Positions 1 to 8,376 of a DNA stretch of 64,000 nucleotides are shown in pieces; positions within the stretch are counted from its first letter, which is position 1, and each line of letters starts with the position of its first letter. Below the pieces are notes generated by a model that did no database searches, was not told the DNA's origin, and saw only the letters and a program-made list of their open reading frames with translations. This DNA is from Phenylobacterium sp. (GTDB lineage: Bacteria > Pseudomonadota > Alphaproteobacteria > Caulobacterales > Caulobacteraceae): positions 62,001-126,000 of the forward strand of contig SSMU01000009.1 in assembly GCA_004799545.1 (NCBI GenBank), read 5' to 3'. The translations under genes were made by a program, and so were the position numbers.

Positions 1-23
1 CGCGTCACGGTTTCACCCTTCAT
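1..23 (-). CDS. ihfA: Integration host factor alpha subunit, N-terminal fragment (cut by window edge)
   Basis: Only eight codons are visible, reading MKGETVTR from an ATG at 23. A purine-rich GGGGGAACG stretch lies upstream. The peptide resembles the start of Caulobacter-type IhfA, and ihfA commonly follows fabH in Caulobacterales, which is the order here. IHF alpha forms the DNA-bending IHF heterodimer with IhfB. The call rests mainly on synteny, because too little protein is visible for a motif. Confidence 0.5.
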
Positions 24-140
24 GCTCGCCCGTTCCCCCGAAGCGATTTGTGCAGCCTGCCCTGATTGTCTCATTAGGTCAAAGACTTCAAGCTCTGGTT
101 TGCGGTCCGTGCTTAACGGCCCCAAATCGCTTGGCCGGTG

Positions 141-1121
141 TCACAAGCGCAGCACGCAGGCGCCCCAGGTCAGGCCGCCGCCCATGGCCTCCAGCAGCAG
201 CAGCTGGCCGGGCTTCACGCGCCCGTCCTTCACCCCTTGGTCGAGGGCCAGGGGGATCGAAGCCGCCGAGGTGTTGGCGTGCTGGGCGACGGTGGAGATC
301 ACCTTGTGCTCGTCGATGCCCACCCGCCTGGCGACGCCTTCCAGAATGCGCTGGTTGGCCTGGTGGGGGATGAACCAGTCGACGCTGGCCACCGGGACGC
401 CCGCGTCCTCCGCCGCGGCGTGGATGGCCTCGGAGATGTTCACCACCGCGTGGCGGAACACCTGGTTGCCCTGCATCCGCAAGAAGCCGCGGGTGCCGGT
501 GGTGCCCGGGCCGCCGTCCACGAACAGCAGGTCCTGCTTGGTGCCGTCGGCGCGCAGGGCGAAACCCAGGAGGCCGCGGTCGCTCACCGCCCCCTCGCCG
601 TCCTGCGGCTCCAGCACCACCGCGCCGGCCCCGTCGCCGAACAGCACGCAGGTGCCGCGGTCGTTCCAGTCCATCAGCCGGGTCATGGTCTCCGAGCCGA
701 TGACCAGGGCGCATTTCGACCGGCCGCGCGCCACGAAGCCGTCGGCCACCGAGAGGGCGTAGACGAAGCCCGAACAGACCGCCTGGACGTCGAAGGCGAT
801 GCCGATCGGACAGCCCAGCTTGCGCTGCACCAGGGCCGCGGTGGCCGGGAAGGTCAGGTCCGGGGTGGTGGTGGCGACGATGATCAGGTCGACGTCGTCC
901 GGCGTGCGGCCCGCGGCCTCCAGGGCGCGCTGGGCGGCGATGACCGCGAGGTCGGAGGCCGCCTGGTCGTCGTCGGCCTTGTGGCGCTGGTGGATGCCGG
1001 TGCGCTCGCGGATCCATTCGTCGGAGGTGTCGACGAACATCGCCAGGTCCTGGTTGGTCACCACCTTGTCCGGCAGATAGCCGCCGACGCCGGTCACCAC
1101 GCTACGCAAGACCTTCGTCAC
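141..1121 (-). CDS. fabH: Beta-ketoacyl-ACP synthase III
   Basis: The 326-aa protein condenses acetyl-CoA with malonyl-ACP to start type II fatty acid synthesis in the cytosol. The thiolase-fold catalytic triad is complete: Cys116 in the AVCSGF motif, His253 in IPHQANQRI and Asn283 in HANTSAAS. Length is normal for FabH. The start is GTG at 1121, immediately after the plsX stop (zero gap), so the two are probably translationally coupled. ihfA follows downstream on the same strand. Confidence 0.97.
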   Translation of the reverse strand: MTKVLRSVVTGVGGYLPDKVVTNQDLAMFVDTSDEWIRERTGIHQRHKADDDQAASDLAVIAAQRALEAAGRTPDDVDLIIVATTTPDLTFPATAALVQRKLGCPIGIAFDVQAVCSGFVYALSVADGFVARGRSKCALVIGSETMTRLMDWNDRGTCVLFGDGAGAVVLEPQDGEGAVSDRGLLGFALRADGTKQDLLFVDGGPGTTGTRGFLRMQGNQVFRHAVVNISEAIHAAAEDAGVPVASVDWFIPHQANQRILEGVARRVGIDEHKVISTVAQHANTSAASIPLALDQGVKDGRVKPGQLLLLEAMGGGLTWGACVLRL

Positions 1122-2177
1122 TTAGGCGGCTCCATCGGCAGGCTCGGGACTCGCCTCGGCGAGCGCGGCGGGCAGCCGTCTCATATTGCGTTCGATCTCT
1201 GCGGCGAAGTCGCTTCGGGCCAGATCGGCCGCGACACGGAGCGCCTGGCCGAAGTCGCGGCCGTTCGCCCCGCCGTGGACCTTCAACACCAGGCCATTGA
1301 GGCCGAGGAGAGGCGCGGCGGGTGGTGGGTTCAGCTTCTCACGGAACTTGCCGAGCCCGCCGCGGGCGAGCAGGGCGCCGAGCTTCGCCGCCGGGCTCGA
1401 TGTCAGCGCCGTGCGCAGCTCGCCGGTGATGAAGCGCAGCGCGCCCTCCATGGACTTCAGCGCCACATTGCCGGTGAAGCCGTCGGTGACCACAACGTCC
1501 ACCGCGCCCTTGGTGATGTCGTCGCCCTCCACGAAGCCGCGGTAGTCCATCTCGAAGCCGCCCGCGCGCAGCACCCGGTTGGCCTCGCGCACCTCCTCGT
1601 GGCCCTTCATCTCCTCGGCGCCGACATTGAGCAGGCCGATGCTGGGCCGCGCCTTGCCGTGGGCCGCGCGATGGTAGGCCTCGCCCATGATGGCGAACTC
1701 CACCAGCCGCTCGGCGTCGCAGTCGACGTTGGCGCCCACGTCCAGGAAGGTGGTGGCCCCCTTGGGCGTCGGGATGCTGGTCACCAGGGCCGGCCGGTCG
1801 AGGTCGGCGCTCATCCGCAGGATCAGCATGGAGATGGCCATCAGAGCGCCGGTGTTCCCAGCCGAGACGGCGGCCGCCGCCTCCCCTTCGCGGATCGACT
1901 CCACCGCGTTCCACATGGACGAGCCCTTGCCGCGGCGCATCGCCTGGGCCGGTTTCTCGTCCATGCCGATCACCTTGTCAGCATGGCGGATGGTGACGCG
2001 GCCCGCGGCGCCCGGATGCTGCGCCATCCCCGGCGCCAGGACCGCCTCGTCCCCATGCAGCAGGAAACAGATGTTGTCGGGCAACTCGGCCAGGGCCCGG
2101 GCGACCGCCGGAATCACCACGGACGGGCCGTGGTCGCCGCCCATGGCGTCGATCGAGATGACGAGGGATTGGGTCAA
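1122..2177 (-). CDS. plsX: Phosphate acyltransferase PlsX
   Basis: PlsX makes acyl-phosphate from acyl-ACP, feeding PlsY in phospholipid synthesis. The N-terminus carries the family hallmark ISIDAMGGDHGP, followed by the usual GNTGAL and DVGANVD motifs. No ATG suits the family start. The best choice is TTG at 2177, which gives MTQSLVISIDAMGG and 351 aa, normal for PlsX; its ribosome-binding site is not strong. The open frame continues upstream into the DUF177 gene but that part has no family sequence. It sits in the DUF177-plsX-fabH order typical of alphaproteobacteria. Confidence 0.95.
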   Translation of the reverse strand: MTQSLVISIDAMGGDHGPSVVIPAVARALAELPDNICFLLHGDEAVLAPGMAQHPGAAGRVTIRHADKVIGMDEKPAQAMRRGKGSSMWNAVESIREGEAAAAVSAGNTGALMAISMLILRMSADLDRPALVTSIPTPKGATTFLDVGANVDCDAERLVEFAIMGEAYHRAAHGKARPSIGLLNVGAEEMKGHEEVREANRVLRAGGFEMDYRGFVEGDDITKGAVDVVVTDGFTGNVALKSMEGALRFITGELRTALTSSPAAKLGALLARGGLGKFREKLNPPPAAPLLGLNGLVLKVHGGANGRDFGQALRVAADLARSDFAAEIERNMRRLPAALAEASPEPADGAA

Positions 2178-2271
2178 GACGGCGCTGTCGGGTCCTTGGG
2201 CGACGGGCCGCCCGGAATCGGCTGGACGATACGCCGCTCGGACAGGGCGATGCAAACCACGGCGAAGTCCT

Positions 2272-2805
2272 TCAGCGGTCGCGGTCCTTGAGCTTCTGCA
2301 GGGCGGCGAACGGCGACTCTTCCGCCGTCGGCGCGTCATATTCGAACGCCACGCCGGGCTTGCGCGGGAAGGGATCGATCTCCAGAGCCAGGTGCTCGAC
2401 CACATAGGCCGCCAGGTCCACCGCCTCGCCCGGCAGGACGTCCGGCGGATCGGGCGTGTCGGGATTGCGCTCGATCTCGCCGCTCACCTCCTCCGGCGCG
2501 TTGACGCTGCCGACCGGGACCACCCGGACGTCGATCTCCCCGCTCAGCGGCTGTTCGAAGGGCTCCAGCGACACCGAGCACAGCTGCGCGACCACCGCGT
2601 CGAAACGCCCGGTGATCGCCGCGCCATCACGCCAGGCGCGCACGGTGAGCTGGGCCGTCAGGCTGGGCAGGGCCTCGAGACCCAGGTCCGCCGCGACCTT
2701 GGCCCGCTGGTCGGCGTCCGGCTCCAGCTTGAACCGCAGCGCGGTGCGGCCCAACTCGCGGAGCTTCAGAGGCGTCGCCCAATCGGCGTTCGGGCCGGCG
2801 CTCAT
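2272..2805 (-). CDS. DUF177 (YceD-family) protein
   Basis: The 177-aa protein matches the DUF177/YceD family by position and by its pattern: a Cys-containing core (CSVSLEPFEQPLSGEI), an acidic middle and a LALEIDPFPRKPG segment. YceD proteins are linked to 23S rRNA/L32 processing in plants and bacteria; the role here is inferred. The start at 2805 (MSAGPNADW) makes an ATGA overlap with the upstream chaperone gene; an ATG four codons earlier is possible. Ninety-four bases separate it from plsX. No rpmF gene lies in that gap, although rpmF neighbours yceD in many bacteria. Confidence 0.8.
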   Translation of the reverse strand: MSAGPNADWATPLKLRELGRTALRFKLEPDADQRAKVAADLGLEALPSLTAQLTVRAWRDGAAITGRFDAVVAQLCSVSLEPFEQPLSGEIDVRVVPVGSVNAPEEVSGEIERNPDTPDPPDVLPGEAVDLAAYVVEHLALEIDPFPRKPGVAFEYDAPTAEESPFAALQKLKDRDR

Positions 2806-3335
2806 GCCGGTCCCCAACAGGCCTGTCCGGCTAGCATCCGCTCGATCGGCTCCGCGGCCAGGGCCTCGCGCTGGGCCAGCACGTAGGCGGCGAGCTTGTG
2901 GGCCAAGGTGGCGTCGTGGCCCTCGTAGATCGTGCGGACGAGCAGGGCGATCAGCGGTTCGGCGTCAGGCAGGGCCGCGAAGGCCGCGTCATAGGACTTG
3001 CCGCGGCCATAGAAGGCCTCGCCCAGCTTGCGCATCTTCTTGCCGACCGAGAGGTCGCCGACGCCCATCTCGCGCAGGGCGTCGTCGAGGCCCTTGAGAT
3101 AGGTGTCGAACAGCGCCTGGGCGGTCTCCGCCGCCCGCCCGCCGCCCGCGGCCCGCAGCCGCTCCAGCAGCAGCACGAGATGCAGGGTGTAGAGCTCGAA
3201 TCGCCCCTCCACCGTATCGGGCGCGCCGAACGCCTCGTAAAGCTCCGGCCGGCGGGCCTGCTCGACCACCTGGGCGTAGAGGGCCCGGCCCATGGTCTGG
3301 GCGGGTTTCGGCCGGAACAGGCGGTCCAACACCAT
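2802..3335 (-). CDS. Ubiquinol-cytochrome c chaperone (CBP3 family)
   Basis: A predicted CBP3-type chaperone for cytochrome bc1 complex assembly. It has the family pattern LYxxVVEQARRPELYEAFGAPDTVEGRFELYTLHLVLLL in its N-terminal third, then the GVGDLSVGKKMRKLGEAFYGRG block. ATG at 3335 (MVLDRLFRPKP, 177 aa) is chosen because GAGG lies six bases upstream. A TTG at 3407 would add 24 residues not typical of the family. It is the first gene of the chain ending in fabH-ihfA and diverges from bamE. Alphaproteobacterial synteny supports the call. Confidence 0.82.
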   Translation of the reverse strand: MVLDRLFRPKPAQTMGRALYAQVVEQARRPELYEAFGAPDTVEGRFELYTLHLVLLLERLRAAGGGRAAETAQALFDTYLKGLDDALREMGVGDLSVGKKMRKLGEAFYGRGKSYDAAFAALPDAEPLIALLVRTIYEGHDATLAHKLAAYVLAQREALAAEPIERMLAGQACWGPA

Positions 3336-3442
3336 CAAAGCCTCTATTTCGCCCGATACCGTGACTAAAGGCGGCATTGAACTAAGGGGCGGCGACGGAT
3401 AGGTCAAAGCCTCTTGCCGCCAGAACGGACCCGTATCTGCAG

Positions 3443-3937
3443 ATGTTTCGCGCCCTCGCCTTCGCCGTCGTCGTTGTCGGCTCCCTGAGCCTGGGCGCCT
3501 GCGCGCCGATCAGCACCTACTCCGGCTTCCAGACCGTCGAGTCCGATCCCAAGGATGTGAAGGTCGGCCAGGACACCAAGTCCACCGTCCGCGGCAAGCT
3601 GGGTTCGCCCTCCGCCACCTCGACCTTCGACAACAACACCTGGTTCTACATGAACCAGATCAAGGAGCGCGTGGCGTTCCGCAAGCCAACGGTCATCGCC
3701 CGCAACGTCATCGCCATCGCCTTCGACAAGGACAGCGAGGTCGTGCAGAGCGTCCACAGCTACACGCTGAAGGACGGCAAGGTGATCGCCTACAACGATC
3801 GCGAGACGCCGACCCGTGGCCGCGAGATGACCATCCTCGAGCAGATGATCGGCTCGGTCGGCCACGGCGGCATCCTGCCGCGTGACCAGGAAGACGCCGG
3901 CATCCCCGGCAACCGTCCGGGCGACCGGCGGAACTAG
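3443..3937 (+). CDS. bamE: Outer membrane assembly lipoprotein BamE (SmpA/OmlA)
   Basis: A 164-aa lipoprotein of the BAM complex, which inserts beta-barrel proteins into the outer membrane. A lipoprotein signal peptide ends in LSLGAC with the lipidated cysteine at residue 20. The SmpA/OmlA fold follows: VKVGQDTKSTVRGKLGSP, then NNTWFYMNQ and a beta strand ending VVQSVHSY. The C-terminal 45 residues, rich in Gly, Pro and Arg, extend past the domain as in other Caulobacterales homologues. It is transcribed divergently from the chaperone-fabH chain. Confidence 0.92.
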   Translation: MFRALAFAVVVVGSLSLGACAPISTYSGFQTVESDPKDVKVGQDTKSTVRGKLGSPSATSTFDNNTWFYMNQIKERVAFRKPTVIARNVIAIAFDKDSEVVQSVHSYTLKDGKVIAYNDRETPTRGREMTILEQMIGSVGHGGILPRDQEDAGIPGNRPGDRRN

Positions 3938-3965
3938 CTTCCCATCCCTCATGGAGAGGGAAACG

Positions 3966-3996
3966 AAAAACGCCCCGGAGATCGCTCTCCGGGGCG
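3966..3996 (-). terminator. Rho-independent terminator of hppA
   Basis: A perfect 10-bp stem (3971-3980 with 3987-3996) has a 6-base loop. Read on the minus strand it is followed by TTTTTCGTTT. It lies just past the hppA stop at 4023. On the plus strand there is no T-run, so it would only weakly stop bamE transcripts. Confidence 0.85.
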
Positions 3997-4022
3997 CTTC
4001 GCTGTCTAGGGGCTGACCGCGA

Positions 4023-6152
4023 TCAGTGGATCACGCCGTGGGCCAGCACCGCCAGCAGCAGCAGGGCCACGATGTTGGTGATCTTGATCATCGGGTTCAC
4101 GGCGGGGCCCGCCGTGTCCTTGTAGGGGTCGCCGACGGTGTCGCCGGTCACCGCCGCCTTGTGCGCGTCGGAACCCTTGCCGCCGTAGTTGCCCTCCTCG
4201 ATCAGCTTCTTGGCGTTGTCCCAGGCGCCGCCGCCGGAGGTCATCGAGATGGCCACGAACAGGCCGGTCACGATGACGCCCATCAGCATGGCGCCCAGCG
4301 AGGCGAAGGCGTCGACCTTGCCGGCGATCGCCTTGATCACGAAGAACAGCACGATCGGCGAGACCACCGGCAACAGGGACGGCACGATCATCTCGCGGAT
4401 CGCCGCCTTGGTCAGGATGTCGACGGCGCGGCCGTACTCCGGCTTCACCTCCCCGGTCATGATCCCGGGGTTCTCCCGGAACTGGCGACGCACCTCGGCG
4501 ACCACGGCTTCCGCCGCCCGGCCGACCGCGGTCATGGAGAGGCCGCCGAACAGGAAGGGCAACAGGCCCCCGAACAGCAGGCCGACCACGACGTAGGGGT
4601 TCGACAGGTCGAAGGCGATCTGACCGATGCCGTCGAAGAAGGTCCCCGGCGCCGCATTGGCGGCGAAGAACTTCAGGTCCGAGGTGTAGGCCGCGAACAG
4701 CACCAGCGCGCCGAGGCCCGCCGAACCGATCGCATAGCCCTTGGTCACCGCCTTGGTGGTGTTGCCAACCGCGTCGAGCGCGTCGGTGGAGACGCGCACT
4801 TCCGCCGGCAGGCCGGCCATTTCGGCGATGCCGCCGGCGTTGTCGGTCACCGGGCCGAAGGCGTCGAGGGCGACGATGAAGCCGGCCAGCGACAGCATGG
4901 CGGTGGTGGCGATGGCGATGCCGAACAGGCCCGCCAGGTTGAAGGCGACGATGATGCCGATGATGATCGACAGCGCCGGCAGCGCCGTCGATTCCAGCGA
5001 CACCGCCAGGCCCTGGATCACGTTGGTGCCGTGGCCGGAGACGCTGGCCTTGGCCACCGACTTCACCGGGCGGTAGCCGGTGCCGGTGTAGTATTCGGTG
5101 ACCACCACGATGGCCGCGGTGACCCCCAGGCCGACGATGCCGCACCAGAACAGGCGGTCGGCGCCGAAGGTGAGGTCGCCGATCGAGACGCTGGCCGGGA
5201 CCAGCTTGTGGACCACCCACCAGATGGCGCCGACGGACAGCACCCCGGTGACGATCAGGCCCTGGTAGAGCGCGCCCATGATGTTGCGGCTCTTGCCGAG
5301 GCGCACGGCGAAGGTGCCGATGATCGAGGTCACCACGCAGACCGCGCAGATGGCCAGCGGCAGCAGCATCATCGGCCGCACCACGTCGGGCTGGTCGCGG
5401 AAGAAGATCGCCGCCAGCACCATGGTGGCGACCGTGGTCACCGCATAGGTTTCGAACAGGTCGGCGGCCATGCCGGCGCAATCGCCGACGTTGTCGCCAA
5501 CGTTGTCGGCGATGGTCGCGGCGTTGCGGGGATCGTCTTCCGGAATGCCGGCCTCGACCTTGCCAACCATGTCGCCGCCCACGTCGGCGCCCTTGGTGAA
5601 GATGCCGCCGCCCAGACGGGCGAAGATGGAGATCAGCGAGGCCCCGAAGCCCAGCGCCACCAGGCTGTCGATCACGTCGCGGCTGGTCGGGTCATAGCCC
5701 AGGACCTGGGTCAGGATCGTGAAATAGACCGAGACGCCGAGGAGCGCGAAGCCCGCCACCAGCATGCCGGTCACCGCGCCCGAGCGGAACGCCAGGGACA
5801 GGCCCTTTTCCAGGCTCTCCGAAGCGGCCTGGGCGGTGCGGACGTTGGCGCGCACCGAGATCAGCATGCCCGCGAAGCCCGCCGCGCCCGAAAGCACCGA
5901 GCCGATCAGGAAGCCGATCGCGGCCAGCGGCCCGAGCAGCAGGTAGCCGATGATCAGGATCACCACGCCGACGATGGCGATGGTCATGTATTGCCGGCGC
6001 AGGTAGGCGATGGCGCCTTCCTGGATGGCGGCGGCGATTTCTTGCATCCGCGCCGAGCCGGGCGAGGCCCGGAGCAGCGCGGCGGACTGGGCGATGCCGT
6101 AAAGCACCGCGAGCAGTCCGGCTGCAATGACCCACGTAAGCGTTGAACTCAT
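4023..6152 (-). CDS. hppA: K+-insensitive proton-pumping pyrophosphatase
   Basis: A 709-aa membrane-bound pyrophosphatase that couples PPi hydrolysis to proton export, with about 16 membrane segments. The pyrophosphate site is present as [19 protein letters not shown] (residues 192-210) followed by [19 protein letters not shown]; the more usual form of the first part is GADLVGKVE. The GNTTKA motif at 463-468 has lysine at 467, the family marker of K+-independent enzymes; K+-dependent ones carry alanine. The start ATG at 6152 has GGGAGAGGG about 10 bases upstream. It is monocistronic with its own terminator. Confidence 0.96.
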   Translation of the reverse strand: MSSTLTWVIAAGLLAVLYGIAQSAALLRASPGSARMQEIAAAIQEGAIAYLRRQYMTIAIVGVVILIIGYLLLGPLAAIGFLIGSVLSGAAGFAGMLISVRANVRTAQAASESLEKGLSLAFRSGAVTGMLVAGFALLGVSVYFTILTQVLGYDPTSRDVIDSLVALGFGASLISIFARLGGGIFTKGADVGGDMVGKVEAGIPEDDPRNAATIADNVGDNVGDCAGMAADLFETYAVTTVATMVLAAIFFRDQPDVVRPMMLLPLAICAVCVVTSIIGTFAVRLGKSRNIMGALYQGLIVTGVLSVGAIWWVVHKLVPASVSIGDLTFGADRLFWCGIVGLGVTAAIVVVTEYYTGTGYRPVKSVAKASVSGHGTNVIQGLAVSLESTALPALSIIIGIIVAFNLAGLFGIAIATTAMLSLAGFIVALDAFGPVTDNAGGIAEMAGLPAEVRVSTDALDAVGNTTKAVTKGYAIGSAGLGALVLFAAYTSDLKFFAANAAPGTFFDGIGQIAFDLSNPYVVVGLLFGGLLPFLFGGLSMTAVGRAAEAVVAEVRRQFRENPGIMTGEVKPEYGRAVDILTKAAIREMIVPSLLPVVSPIVLFFVIKAIAGKVDAFASLGAMLMGVIVTGLFVAISMTSGGGAWDNAKKLIEEGNYGGKGSDAHKAAVTGDTVGDPYKDTAGPAVNPMIKITNIVALLLLAVLAHGVIH

Positions 6153-6247
6153 GTCGTGCGCGTCCCTCTCCCTGGCGCGGAAAGCGAACCGGGACGCCGA
6201 ATCATGGCGACCGGTGCGAACCCAGCCCTTGGTTTCCTAAGATGAAT

Positions 6248-6271
6248 GGGGGCGCGAACACCCGCGCCCCC
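6248..6271. terminator. Strong hairpin between hppA and the downstream secreted gene
   Basis: A perfect 9-bp GC stem (6248-6256 with 6263-6271) has a 6-base loop, in the 200-bp gap upstream of hppA. It may end transcripts of the minus-strand gene that stops at 6352, but no clear T-run follows on either strand. It could instead be an untranslated-leader structure of hppA. Confidence 0.4.
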
Positions 6272-6351
6272 GAATTAGGCGGCGCGAAAGTGCCAAAGAT
6301 GGCCGGCGCACGCAACCTACCGCGGCGAAGCTCCGGTCACGACTGGGTTTT

Positions 6352-6777
6352 TCAGCTTCGCGGAACCGCGATGCGGTGCTGCGGCGCCTGGGAGGTGACG
6401 ACCACGGTGCGGATCGCCCCGGGCCCGGCGATCACCGAGGCCTCGCGCATCAGGGCGGCGGTCAGCTTGCCCTCGTCGATCCTGTTGAAGTCGGCCGGAT
6501 CGGTGAAGGGCGTGCGGTGGGCCATGCGCACCAGGGCGTCTCGGAAATAGGGCTCCTTGTCGCGCAGGGCGGTGGCGTCGGCCCCGGCGCTGAGGTTCAG
6601 CCGGATGTAGACGAAGACGTAGTTGACCAGGTGGCCCTTGGCGACGATCGGCAGGCCGACCGGCTGCAGCTCCACGTACTGGCCCACCGTCGCCGGGCCG
6701 CCGCCGGCCGGGGCCGCGGCGGCGGTCGAAGCCAGGAGGAGCAATGGGGCGGCGGCGATCAGGGCGCGTCGGAACAT
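6352..6777 (-). CDS. Secreted protein of unknown function, weakly FliL-like
   Basis: A 141-aa protein with a cleavable signal peptide (hydrophobic LLLLAST, cleavage near AAAAPA). The mature part has the pattern VGLPIVAKGHLVNYVFVYIRL, then KEPYFRDALVRMAHRTPF and a C-terminal VVVTSQAPQ strand. This alternation loosely recalls the periplasmic FliL/stomatin-like fold, but similarity by eye is weak and no flagellar gene is adjacent. It is probably a conserved Caulobacterales periplasmic protein. It ends about 200 bp upstream of hppA on the same strand. Confidence 0.65.
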   Translation of the reverse strand: MFRRALIAAAPLLLLASTAAAAPAGGGPATVGQYVELQPVGLPIVAKGHLVNYVFVYIRLNLSAGADATALRDKEPYFRDALVRMAHRTPFTDPADFNRIDEGKLTAALMREASVIAGPGAIRTVVVTSQAPQHRIAVPRS

Positions 6778-6879
6778 ACGCCGACCCTGCCAGCCCGAGG
6801 TTTCCGCAAGGTTGAAGCTACAGCGTTTCGTGAAACGAGAACGGTGGTATCCTAGGCAGAGTAAAGTCGAGGTGCCGCG

Positions 6880-7857
6880 ATGCTATTCAACCGTCGACAC
6901 GCCGCCCTGGGCCTGATGGCCGCCGCGGGCGGCGCCCTGCCCCTCAGCAAGGCCTGGGGCCAGACCCCAGCCCTCGCCGGGCTCATCCCCGGCGCCGCGC
7001 CCGCCGTGGCGGCGCCCGCCGCGGCCGAGGAGGCGGCGACGCAGATCGGCGCCACCCGCGACAAGTTCGAGCACCTGCTGGCCCCCGTCGACATCAATGG
7101 CCAGGGGCCGTTCAACTTCATCCTCGACACCGGCGCCAACGTCAGCTGCGTGTCCCGCGAGCTCGCCGACCGGCTGATGCTGACCCAGGCCGGGCTCGCC
7201 CCCGTCCACACCATGGTCGGCGTCCGCAACCGGCCGAGCGTGATGATCGACACCCTCTCGATCGGCGCCCGCCATCGGAAGGACGTCCGCGCGCCGGCCC
7301 TGCCGGCGTTCGGCGGCCAGGTGGACGGGCTGCTGGGCGTCGACTGGCTGGGCGGCCAGCGGCTGGTGCTCGATATCCGCAACAAGAAGATCGAGATCAC
7401 CCCGTCGCGCACGGAGTACGCCACGGCCAGCCGGGTGATCGTGCCCTGCCGTCGCCGCCTCGGGCAGCTGACCATCGTCGACGCCGACCTCAGCGGCCAC
7501 CGGATCAGCGCGATGATCGACTCCGGGTCGCAGGTGACCATGTGCAACTTCCCGCTGCACGAGATGGTGCTGACCATGGAGGCGCACAGCCCGTTCGTGC
7601 GCGAGCACCAGCCGGTGAAGCTGGAGACCATCGCCGGCGAGCCGTTCTCGGGCGAGATGTTCTACCTGCCGTTCCTCAGGCTCGGCGGGCTGCAGCTCGG
7701 CAACGTGCCGGTGGTGTTCTCCTGGCAGACCGAGGTGTTCGACGTCTGGGGCCTGAAGGACACGCCCGCGATCGTGCTCGGCATGGACCTCTTGGCCCAG
7801 TTCGAATCGGTGGCGCTCGACTTCGGCCGCAACCAGGTGCGGTTCGATATCACCTAG
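6880..7857 (+). CDS. Retropepsin-like aspartyl protease, two domains, exported
   Basis: A 325-aa protein with two DTG/DSG active-site segments, FILDTGANVS (Asp83) and AMIDSGSQVT (Asp214), each followed by a GLLGVD or VLGMDLL strand. This is the pepsin-like arrangement of two retropepsin half-domains in one chain. The N-terminus has an RR pair followed by a hydrophobic stretch (MLFNRRHAALGLMAAAGG), so Tat or Sec export is likely. It is probably a periplasmic protease or peptidase; the substrate is unknown. It is the only plus-strand gene here and converges on the methyltransferase gene with a 9-bp gap. Confidence 0.8.
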   Translation: MLFNRRHAALGLMAAAGGALPLSKAWGQTPALAGLIPGAAPAVAAPAAAEEAATQIGATRDKFEHLLAPVDINGQGPFNFILDTGANVSCVSRELADRLMLTQAGLAPVHTMVGVRNRPSVMIDTLSIGARHRKDVRAPALPAFGGQVDGLLGVDWLGGQRLVLDIRNKKIEITPSRTEYATASRVIVPCRRRLGQLTIVDADLSGHRISAMIDSGSQVTMCNFPLHEMVLTMEAHSPFVREHQPVKLETIAGEPFSGEMFYLPFLRLGGLQLGNVPVVFSWQTEVFDVWGLKDTPAIVLGMDLLAQFESVALDFGRNQVRFDIT

Positions 7858-7866
7858 CGGTTCAGC

Positions 7867-8376
7867 CTAGACGTCGTCGGTCTCGGCGAGGTCGCCGCGC
7901 AGCGCACGATTCTCCAGGCGGATGCGGATCCACAGGATCGAGCCGTTCAGCACGCTGAAGACCAGGGCGTAGATCCACAGGTGGAAGACCAGCGGCAGGA
8001 CCGCGATCTCCGCGGCCACCACCATGTAGTTGGGATGCGGCGCGAAGCGGTAGGGCCCGCGCCGCACCAGGGGCTCACCGGGCAGGCTGATGATCCGCGT
8101 GGTCCAGCGCGCGCCAAGGCTGGCGATGGTCCAAACCCGAAGGCCCTGCAGGACGATGTAGACGCCGAGCCAGATCAGGTCGGCGGGCCGGTCCCAGGCC
8201 ACCCACCAGAGGCCAGCCAGCCAGGCGCCGTGCAGGCCGACCATGATCGGATAGTGGTCCGCCCCGGTCTCCACCGCGCCGCGGGCCAGGAGCCGGCGGG
8301 TGTTGCGGTGGGCCAGCACCAGCTCGCCCAGCCGCTGCAGGGTCACCAGGCTGAGGATCACGATCGAGAGGATCAT
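7867..8376 (-). CDS. Isoprenylcysteine carboxyl methyltransferase-family membrane protein (YpbQ/BpsB-like)
   Basis: A 169-aa integral membrane protein with about four or five helices and the ICMT signature RRGPYRFAPHPNYMVVAAEI near residues 104-123. In Bacillus the equivalent gene (ypbQ/bpsB) methylates alkylpyrones made by the adjacent type III PKS. Here the start overlaps the PKS stop (ATGA, 8373-8376), so the two are surely co-expressed. O-methylation of the PKS product is therefore inferred, not shown. Confidence 0.82.
   Translation of the reverse strand: MILSIVILSLVTLQRLGELVLAHRNTRRLLARGAVETGADHYPIMVGLHGAWLAGLWWVAWDRPADLIWLGVYIVLQGLRVWTIASLGARWTTRIISLPGEPLVRRGPYRFAPHPNYMVVAAEIAVLPLVFHLWIYALVFSVLNGSILWIRIRLENRALRGDLAETDDV

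Noticed and set aside
2800-3100. Several long open frames in antisense to the DUF177 and chaperone genes.
   Set aside because: They are frame shadows of the real minus-strand genes, with low-complexity Arg/Pro content.
4026-6146. Long plus-strand frame opposite hppA.
   Set aside because: Antisense shadow with His/Asp/Gly-rich sequence, no start site or family pattern.
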